DNA of 5,218 bases from Rickettsiaceae bacterium (GTDB lineage: Bacteria; Pseudomonadota; Alphaproteobacteria; Rickettsiales; Rickettsiaceae): contig JAOMYS010000075.1 in the NCBI GenBank assembly GCA_028372485.1, positions 1 to 5,218 of the forward strand, written 5' to 3'. Positions 1-5,218 of this stretch are shown piece by piece. A model generated the notes under the pieces. That model saw only the letters and a program-made list of their open reading frames with translations, had not been told where the DNA came from and made no database searches. The position numbers and the translations under genes were made by a program. Every line of letters starts with the position of its first letter. The stretch's first letter is position 1.

Positions 1-11
1 TGAATTTACAT

Positions 12-20
12 AGAAGGAAG
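12..20 (+). promoter_or_regulatory. Shine-Dalgarno site for mod
   Basis: The purine-rich stretch AGAAGGAAG contains AAGGA at 14-18, which pairs well with the anti-Shine-Dalgarno end of 16S rRNA. It lies 7 nt before the ATG at 26, a normal spacing, and this decides the start of the methyltransferase gene. The promoter must lie upstream of the window, because only 25 nt of leader are visible. Confidence 0.75.
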
Positions 21-25
21 CGATA

Positions 26-1540
26 ATGCCAATTTTACAGTGGTTAGATAGGGATAAGACAATAAAACAAGCCAATCATTCTCCGTATAGATTACTTAAG
101 CCTGACTATAACATCTCATACGGTGACCAGGATTCACAGAACATGCTGATTCAGGGTGACAATCTTGAAGCCCTAAAGGCTTTACTGCCCTATTATGCAA
201 ATAGAGTAAAATGCATCTATATTGATCCACCTTATAATACAGGAAGTGCCTTTGAGCATTATAAGGACAATTTAGAGCACTCGCAGTGGCTAGATATGAT
301 GTATCCGAGGCTAGAATTACTTAGGGAGCTTTTGGCAGAGGGCGGAAGTATTTGGATTTCAATAGATGATGATGAAGCTCATTATTTAAAAGTAATTTGC
401 GATGAAGTTTTTGGAAGAAAGAATTTTGTAGCTAACGTAGTTTGGCAAAAAAAGTATTCTCCTCAAAATGATGCCAAGTGGCTCAGTGATAGTCATGACC
501 ATATTCTTTCCTACGCTAAGAACAAAGAAATATGGCGACCAAACCATCTTCCCCGAACAGAAGCGATGGACAATCGCTATAAAAATCCCGATAATGACTC
601 ACGTGGTTTATGGCAATCAGGCGATCTATCTGTAAAAAGAGAAACAATAAAAGATATTTATCCAATAACCACTCCATCTGGAAGAGCTATACTCCCAACA
701 AAGGGTAGAAGTTGGGTTGTTTCAAGAGAGAGATTTCAAGAATTAATGTCTGACAGTCGCATATGGTTTGGCAAAGATGGTAATAATGTGCCGAGAATCA
801 AACAATTTTTATCTGAGGTAAAAGATGGTATCACGGCAATGACCTCGTGGTCATATCAGGAAGTTGGTCATAATCAAGATGCAAAGAGGGAGGTAAAGGA
901 AATTCATCCAACAGAAGTATTCGCCACCCCAAAACCTGAAAAACTCATCCACAGAATCCTAACCCTAGCAACAAATAAAGGAGACCTAGTCCTCGACTCA
1001 TTCCTAGGCTCTGGCACAACTGCAGCAGTAGCACACAAGATGGATCGTCGCTATATTGGGATTGAAATGGGAGAACATGCAAAAACGCATTGCGCTGCCA
1101 GGTTGCAAAAAGTAATTGACGGTGAACAAGGTGGAATTTCAAAAGCAGTTGAATGGCAAGGGGGTGGTGGTGGTTTTCGTTTTTATCATCTTGGCGAGAC
1201 TATTTTTGACAAAGATGGACGGATAAACAAAAATATCAAGTTTGAGCATTTAGCTGCTCATATCTGGTTTTCCGAGACCAAAACTCCAATTGTTAGTAAA
1301 GACAAATCCCCTCTTATTGGCATTTACAATAAGACTGCTTATTATTTACTTTATAATGGAATATTAGGTGATAAAAGCGTATCGGGTGGAAATGTTCTAA
1401 CTACAAAAACTTTAGACGCTCTTCCTAAATATAATGGTAAGAAAGTAATTTACGGGGAAACAACCCGTCTTAGCAGTTTACGCCTAGAGGAAAATCAAAT
1501 AACCTTTAAGCAAACGCCATATGATATAAAAGCTCGGTAA
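26..1540 (+). CDS. mod: Type III restriction-modification DNA methyltransferase (Mod), N6-adenine, beta class
   Basis: This gene encodes the 504-aa modification and recognition subunit of a type III R-M system. It transfers a methyl group from S-adenosylmethionine to an adenine N6 in its target site and also gives Res its sequence specificity. Seen: catalytic motif IV D67-P-P-Y70 followed by NTGS; a GGSIWISIDDDE stretch at 106-117; motif X around K303-P-E-K-L307; SAM-binding motif I with D324, F326, G328, G330 and TT at 331-332; and YIGIEM at 343-348. The order IV-(TRD)-X-I is that of beta-class enzymes. The region at about 140-295 between the two halves is the likely target recognition domain. 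The tail from 378 (GGGGGFRFY, later FKQTPYDIKAR) matches the C-terminal region common in Mod proteins. The length is at the short end for Mod (EcoP15I Mod is about 640 aa), with no sign of truncation. The start is supported by a good Shine-Dalgarno. The sequence recognised cannot be read from the protein. res follows after 5 nt. Confidence 0.96.
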   Translation: MPILQWLDRDKTIKQANHSPYRLLKPDYNISYGDQDSQNMLIQGDNLEALKALLPYYANRVKCIYIDPPYNTGSAFEHYKDNLEHSQWLDMMYPRLELLRELLAEGGSIWISIDDDEAHYLKVICDEVFGRKNFVANVVWQKKYSPQNDAKWLSDSHDHILSYAKNKEIWRPNHLPRTEAMDNRYKNPDNDSRGLWQSGDLSVKRETIKDIYPITTPSGRAILPTKGRSWVVSRERFQELMSDSRIWFGKDGNNVPRIKQFLSEVKDGITAMTSWSYQEVGHNQDAKREVKEIHPTEVFATPKPEKLIHRILTLATNKGDLVLDSFLGSGTTAAVAHKMDRRYIGIEMGEHAKTHCAARLQKVIDGEQGGISKAVEWQGGGGGFRFYHLGETIFDKDGRINKNIKFEHLAAHIWFSETKTPIVSKDKSPLIGIYNKTAYYLLYNGILGDKSVSGGNVLTTKTLDALPKYNGKKVIYGETTRLSSLRLEENQITFKQTPYDIKAR

Positions 1541-1545
1541 TATTA

Positions 1546-4134
1546 ATGCAGTTAAAGAATTATCAAAAGCAGTGTCTTGAAGCACTTAGTGAATTCCTTG
1601 AATTATCTCGTCTTCATGACGTTCAATCTGCTTATAATGAAATTCAACGCAAACGTTATAATGGTAATAACTACAAGCCGTACCAACCCTTAGATCAGTT
1701 AGATAACGTTCCATATATTTGCCTTCGGATTCCAACAGGTGGTGGTAAAACACTACTATCTGCTCATACAATTAGTATTGCAAGGCAGTCCTTCCTTGAA
1801 AGACAAAACCCTGTAACGCTATGGCTTGTGCCAACTAACACTATTAAATTACAAACATTAGAAACTCTACAAAACCCTAAGCATCCAAATTATCATGTTT
1901 TAGAAGAGGCATTTGACGGTAGGTTTAAAGTATTTGATATTGCTAATTTTAGACAAATTAGACCCCAAGATATATCCGATTCTGCTTGTGTAATAATATC
2001 TACTTTTGCATCACTGCGTGTTGATAAAACCGACGGACGTAAAGCTTATGATCACGACGAAAACTTAGAGCCTCATTTTAGTGTAATTCCAGCTTACGCT
2101 AATGGAATGGAGAAGCACGACAATGGAGCAATAAAGTTCTCTTTTGCTAATCTTTTGAATTGGCAAAAACCTTTGGTAATTGTAGATGAAGCGCATAACG
2201 CTAAGACCCCCTTGAGCAATGAAGTTCTAAAGAGGGTAAATGCCTCATGTGTTATCGAGTATACCGCAACGCCTGCCAAGAATAGTAATGTAATTATCTC
2301 GGTATCCGCTTCGGAATTAAAGGCAGAGGAGATGATAAAGTTACCCATTATTCTTTCTGACCCTAGCTCTTGGGAACAAGCAATAGTAAATTCAATTCAA
2401 ACTAGACAGAAATTAGAAGATATAGCTAAAAAAGACAAGAATTACATCCGCCCTATCGTTCTTTTTCAAGCTCAAAACAAAGATCAAGAAATAACCGAAA
2501 AAGTTTTAAAAGATTATCTAATTGAAAATGAAGGGATACCAGTAGAACAAATAGCAATTGCTACAGGGGGTAAAAAAGAATTAGATAATATTGACCTACT
2601 TGACCCAAATTGCCCAATTCGTTATGTGATTACCGTACAGGCATTAAAAGAAGGCTGGGATTGCCCTTTTGCATACGTTCTATGTTCTGTTGCAAATACC
2701 AAGTCAGAAGGATCAGTAGAACAATTACTTGGTCGGGTACTTCGTATGCCCTACGCAGAAAAAAGAACTGAGAATGATTTAAACAAAGCATATGCTTATG
2801 TTTCTTCAAATAGCTGGACTCATGCAGTAAGTAAGATGCATGATAAACTAGTTAATATGGGTTTTGAAGAACAAGAAGTTGAAGATTTTATCTATACTCA
2901 ACCTTCTTTTCCAGTAAGTAGCGGAATCAAAGAACCATTTACAGTTAGTATAAAAAATAAACCTGATCTATCAACGCTTGAGCCACTCATGCTTAGTTGT
3001 TTAAGTATTACCGAGCATTCTGAGAATAATTACGAAATTAGGGCTAAGAATGGAATAGATAGCAATTTTGCAAAAACATTTATAAGCTCTATAAAGGATA
3101 AAAAAGACAAGGCGGAAGTAGAGTTAAAGGCAAAACTTTACTTGAAAAGCTACTTGCCAAACTCCTCTCCATCAGAGAAAGGGGATGCATTTATTATACC
3201 ACAATTATGTCTGAATATTGATGGCATTATAGAGCTTGCAGAGCCTGACTTATACCTTGATAAGAATGGATGGAACTTACTTGATTACAGTGCGGTCTTA
3301 ACGCAAGATGAATTTACCATCAATGAACAAGCAAAGCAGTATGCGCTGGATATAGCGGGCAAAAAGCTTGTGGTGAAGTTTTTGGATCATCCAGAGCAAC
3401 TTAGTTTTGAGGGTATTACAACTGAATGGACTGATATTGACCTTTGTAGGTGGCTTGATAGAAAGCTCAAAGCATACGACATCAAACAAGAAGTCCTTTT
3501 GGAATTTTTACGCCTTTCCATACAAAATCTACTAAGGCGAGACAACTTAGATTTAGCTCAATTATTGCGTGGGAAGTATGTTCTTGAAAAAGTCTTAAGG
3601 GAGAAGATTAAGCATTACAGACAGGAAGCTTCTAACAAGGGTTACCAGTCTTGTATGTTTAGCCATGAGTCAATTGCCACCATTGACTCTAAAAACTTTT
3701 CCTTTTCATTTGATCCAAGTAATTATCCAGCAAATTCTTTGTACCAAGGCAAGCTAAGTTTCGGTAAACACTATTATTCACGTATTGCATCGATGAATAA
3801 CGAAGAAGCTAACTGTGCTTTTCTATTGGATCAAAATCCTCATATAAAATATTGGGTTAGAAACCTTGAGAGAGATCCTCGCCATGCATTTTGGCTACCT
3901 ACTGCAACTGATAAATTTTATCCTGATTTTGTGGCTCAACTCAATAGCGGTAAAATCTTAGTTATTGAGTATAAGGGGCAGCATCTTGATGGGTCGGACG
4001 CAAAAGAAAAGGAGATGATCGGTAAGGTATGGGAAGAAAAGTCAGGAAATATATTTCTAATGGCTTGGGCAAAAGATCAAATGGGAAATAACTTGGAGCG
4101 TCAGATTAATAATTGTCTGGGTACTAACAAGTAG
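1546..4134 (+). CDS. res: Type III restriction endonuclease subunit (Res), SF2 helicase plus PD-(D/E)xK nuclease
   Basis: This gene encodes an 862-aa cytoplasmic restriction subunit that acts only in complex with Mod. It hydrolyses ATP to signal between two inversely oriented unmethylated sites and then cuts the DNA. Seen, in order: Walker A P63-TGGGK-T69; motif Ia-like LVPTN at 94-98; Walker B D214-E-A-H217; motif III YTATP at 239-243; an ALKEGWDCP stretch at 366-374 (motif V); motif VI Q393-LLGR-VLR400; and a C-terminal nuclease core Y792-P-D794-F with E808-Y-K810, that is PD-x13-ExK, followed by a K/W-rich helix (KEMIGKVW). All catalytic residues expected of the family are present. It is shorter than EcoP1I/EcoP15I Res (about 970 aa) but within the range of type III Res proteins. 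The ATG lies 5 nt after the mod stop, and no Shine-Dalgarno is visible before it. Translation is therefore probably coupled to mod, which would help ensure that methylation precedes restriction. The stretch at about 460-780 has no motif I can name. Confidence 0.95.
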   Translation: MQLKNYQKQCLEALSEFLELSRLHDVQSAYNEIQRKRYNGNNYKPYQPLDQLDNVPYICLRIPTGGGKTLLSAHTISIARQSFLERQNPVTLWLVPTNTIKLQTLETLQNPKHPNYHVLEEAFDGRFKVFDIANFRQIRPQDISDSACVIISTFASLRVDKTDGRKAYDHDENLEPHFSVIPAYANGMEKHDNGAIKFSFANLLNWQKPLVIVDEAHNAKTPLSNEVLKRVNASCVIEYTATPAKNSNVIISVSASELKAEEMIKLPIILSDPSSWEQAIVNSIQTRQKLEDIAKKDKNYIRPIVLFQAQNKDQEITEKVLKDYLIENEGIPVEQIAIATGGKKELDNIDLLDPNCPIRYVITVQALKEGWDCPFAYVLCSVANTKSEGSVEQLLGRVLRMPYAEKRTENDLNKAYAYVSSNSWTHAVSKMHDKLVNMGFEEQEVEDFIYTQPSFPVSSGIKEPFTVSIKNKPDLSTLEPLMLSCLSITEHSENNYEIRAKNGIDSNFAKTFISSIKDKKDKAEVELKAKLYLKSYLPNSSPSEKGDAFIIPQLCLNIDGIIELAEPDLYLDKNGWNLLDYSAVLTQDEFTINEQAKQYALDIAGKKLVVKFLDHPEQLSFEGITTEWTDIDLCRWLDRKLKAYDIKQEVLLEFLRLSIQNLLRRDNLDLAQLLRGKYVLEKVLREKIKHYRQEASNKGYQSCMFSHESIATIDSKNFSFSFDPSNYPANSLYQGKLSFGKHYYSRIASMNNEEANCAFLLDQNPHIKYWVRNLERDPRHAFWLPTATDKFYPDFVAQLNSGKILVIEYKGQHLDGSDAKEKEMIGKVWEEKSGNIFLMAWAKDQMGNNLERQINNCLGTNK

Positions 4135-4212
4135 ATAAAAAAACTAATCCAATACAAGAGTTAGAAGTTAAGTGGTATAGAAAATAATTTTAGATAAAAA
4201 AGTGATGTAGAT

Positions 4213-4944
4213 ATGATTAGAAAGATATGGAGTGCATTACCCCAGATGCAATTACAATATGCTCATTTGATAAATGATGCTATGAACAGATTCTCACAGG
4301 AAATTATTGATTTTGATAATTTTGAAGATAAAGACTTAGCAAATGAAGGTTCGCATGAAAAAACTATAGATGTACTTTCCAATACACTAAACGACAAAGA
4401 GTATAAAAGATTTGAAAATACGGCTTTAGAGTTTTGTATTACAAATGATTATATTATCAATGGTAAAAGATGGAATTGCGTTGAACATTTATTAGAGTAT
4501 CATGATCAATTGTTTACAAAGGAAGGGTCTAAATACTTAAAAGCACTGAATAACTCGTATGTAAGTATTTATAGCGTCAATTTATCAAAAGACGGGGAAT
4601 GCGCAGAACTTTCTAATATGTTACAAGAAAACGAGGTAGCAACTATTTCTGGCAAGAAAAAAATATCAGAGTTGAAGAATCATAAACTGATAGCCACCCG
4701 TGTTCTAAAAATAGAAGCAAAAAATAAAGTGATATACAAGACATCAGATACTTTACTGCCACTTACAAAAGAAGTAGCAGAACAAGCAATTCATATTATT
4801 AGTTTTATAATGCCACAAATGAAGGCATCTAGAGGCAAGGCTTTAACCGATAATGATAATTTGCTGTGTAAAAAAATGATGTTAAAGGAAATATTAGAGC
4901 AATGGTATTTGCATACAAAAAGCAACGAGCCTGTCTATCACTAG
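4213..4944 (+). CDS. Uncharacterised 243-aa protein downstream of res, resembling SEC-C-associated regions but without the zinc motif
   Basis: I do not recognise this gene with certainty. It encodes a soluble-looking 243-aa protein with no signal peptide or clear membrane segment. Seen: an N-terminal helical part (1-35), an acidic stretch (31-50, EIIDFDNFEDKDL), then a block from about 67 to 195. That block includes FENTALEF (67-74), EHLLEYHDQL (91-100), YLKALNNSYVSIYSV (108-122), LIATRVLKI (159-167) and LLPLTKEVAEQAI (181-193). From memory, this order of short motifs resembles the conserved region next to SEC-C metal-binding motifs in uncharacterised bacterial proteins. The four cysteines (75, 89, 130, 219) do not form a SEC-C CxC...CC/H cluster, so any relationship is to the companion domain only. 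No enzyme active site is apparent. The gene begins 78 nt after res on the same strand with only a weak ribosome site. The gap holds no convincing terminator, so read-through from mod-res is possible. A role as an R-M accessory is conjecture. Confidence 0.85.
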   Translation: MIRKIWSALPQMQLQYAHLINDAMNRFSQEIIDFDNFEDKDLANEGSHEKTIDVLSNTLNDKEYKRFENTALEFCITNDYIINGKRWNCVEHLLEYHDQLFTKEGSKYLKALNNSYVSIYSVNLSKDGECAELSNMLQENEVATISGKKKISELKNHKLIATRVLKIEAKNKVIYKTSDTLLPLTKEVAEQAIHIISFIMPQMKASRGKALTDNDNLLCKKMMLKEILEQWYLHTKSNEPVYH

Positions 4945-4983
4945 ATTGATAAGGGTGACCAAAAAAGAAAAAACATAATCTAG
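4941..4983. repeat. 7-bp perfect inverted repeat around the end of the third gene
   Basis: CTAGATT at 4941-4947 overlaps the TAG stop of the 243-aa gene and is the reverse complement of AATCTAG at 4977-4983. The arms are 29 nt apart, and pairing stops at the next base. The AT-rich arms, long loop and lack of a T-run argue against an intrinsic terminator. The arms could be a chance pair or the scar of an insertion, and I assign no function. Confidence 0.25.
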
Positions 4984-5218
4984 TTCCCTCTTAATACGCA
5001 AGAGAGATATATACAAAGTACCGTTATAATTTTAGACCTAGCTCTAATGGCAATACAAAAGATAATATTTTTAGCTTCTAATTTAAAGAACAATCGGCTT
5101 AACAAAAAAACTAAAAAAAATTTGTATCCCTTGGGCAATAGGTAAAATTTCCAATATATTTGAAGAAATTGAAGAATATGACCTCCGAGATCCTCGTTAT
5201 ATTAACAATCTAAATAAA
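4984..5218 (+). pseudogene. Probable broken coding sequence running off the right edge, frameshifted near two A-runs
   Basis: No intact gene is visible in this stretch. One + strand frame is open from 4984 to a TAA at 5143-5145. It contains an ATG at 5047 that begins MAIQKIIFLASNLKNNRL. A second frame, shifted by one base, is open from 5087 through the window edge at 5218. It has no ATG, GTG or TTG, and ends with a strongly coding-like stretch, IFEEIEEYDLRDPRYINN. Removing one A from either the A7 run (5104-5110) or the A8 run (5113-5120) would join the frames into one continuous product. This suggests a decayed or phase-switchable gene, possibly also lacking its true 5' end. I do not recognise the product. 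The DPR near the edge is faintly like the start of ISAs1/H-repeat-type transposases, but this is a guess. A competing minus-strand frame is open across 4980-5201 (TAG at 4980-4982); it is Phe/Leu-rich, has no ATG start, and looks less coding-like. Confidence 0.35.
5025..5030 (+). promoter_or_regulatory. Possible -10 element (TATAAT)
   Basis: A perfect TATAAT lies 16 nt before the ATG at 5047. No -35-like hexamer stands at 16-18 nt spacing (the region reads AGAGAG/GAGAGA), there is no extended TG motif, and no Shine-Dalgarno precedes the ATG. In AT-rich DNA such a hexamer often occurs by chance. If real, transcription would begin about 10 nt before that ATG and give an almost leaderless message. 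Confidence 0.2.

Noticed and set aside
1..3. TGA at the very left edge as the stop of an upstream gene
   Set aside because: With no upstream sequence the reading frame cannot be known, and TAG at 11-13 is an equally possible stop.
945..1142. 65-codon minus-strand open frame inside mod
   Set aside because: It lies fully within the strongly supported mod gene and crosses the conserved SAM motif. Its product is Leu-rich with no recognisable domain, as expected of a shadow frame.
1160..1174. GGG followed by four GGT triplets in mod, a possible phase-variation repeat
   Set aside because: The unit is three bases, so slippage would not change the frame. The encoded Gly-rich stretch before FRFY is a common feature of Mod proteins, and the run of G is only five.
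2094..2348. 84-codon minus-strand open frame inside res
   Set aside because: It covers the DEAH and TATP helicase motifs of res on the other strand and has no ribosome site or family resemblance.
4135..4212. Promoter for the 243-aa gene (for example TATAGA at 4176-4181)
   Set aside because: No matching -35 hexamer stands at a proper distance, and in this AT-rich gap several -10-like strings occur by chance.
4986..5006. Hairpin CTCTT/AAGAG (4988-4992 with 5000-5004), a possible terminator
   Set aside because: The stem is only 5 bp with a 7-nt loop, extension needs a mismatch, and no T-run follows.
4980..5201. Minus-strand open frame of about 73 codons across the right-hand region
   Set aside because: It has no ATG start, is bounded by a stop at 5202-5204, and gives a Phe/Leu/Ile-rich product typical of the antisense of A-rich DNA. 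The + strand frames, especially 5147-5218, look more coding-like.
1..5218. CRISPR array, tRNA, rRNA or attachment site
   Set aside because: I saw no regularly spaced repeats, cloverleaf or rRNA-like sequence. Almost all of the window is occupied by three coding regions.

Overview
The window is an AT-rich bacterial segment (GC estimated by eye in the mid-to-upper 30s percent, not counted). It is dominated by one complete type III restriction-modification locus. All clear genes lie on the + strand. The base composition and protein style suggest a low-GC Gram-negative bacterium, but nothing here fixes the taxon: there is no rRNA, tRNA or housekeeping gene. R-M loci of this kind move between hosts, so the composition may not reflect the recipient genome.

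Layout: (1) 26-1540 encodes the Mod subunit, a beta-class N6-adenine DNA methyltransferase with an N-terminal DPPY motif and a C-terminal SAM-binding motif. (2) 1546-4134, only 5 nt downstream, encodes the Res subunit, a superfamily 2 helicase/translocase with a C-terminal PD-(D/E)xK nuclease. Both look full length, with every key motif I could check present, so the pair should be active. (3) After a 78-nt gap, 4213-4944 encodes a 243-aa protein that I do not recognise with certainty. Its middle and C-terminal parts resemble the conserved region often found next to SEC-C zinc motifs in uncharacterised proteins, but no SEC-C motif is present. (4) 4945-5218 has no intact gene. It holds two overlapping + strand open frames that look like one coding sequence broken near two A-runs, continuing past the window edge, and a perfect TATAAT.

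How the genes work together: Mod recognises a short asymmetric site and methylates one strand. Res needs Mod for site recognition and uses ATP to communicate between inversely oriented unmethylated sites before cutting. The tight mod-res spacing and the absence of a Shine-Dalgarno before res suggest one mRNA with coupled translation. Whether the third gene belongs to the system is unknown. Its same-strand position directly behind res makes it a candidate accessory gene or simply a passenger of a defence island.
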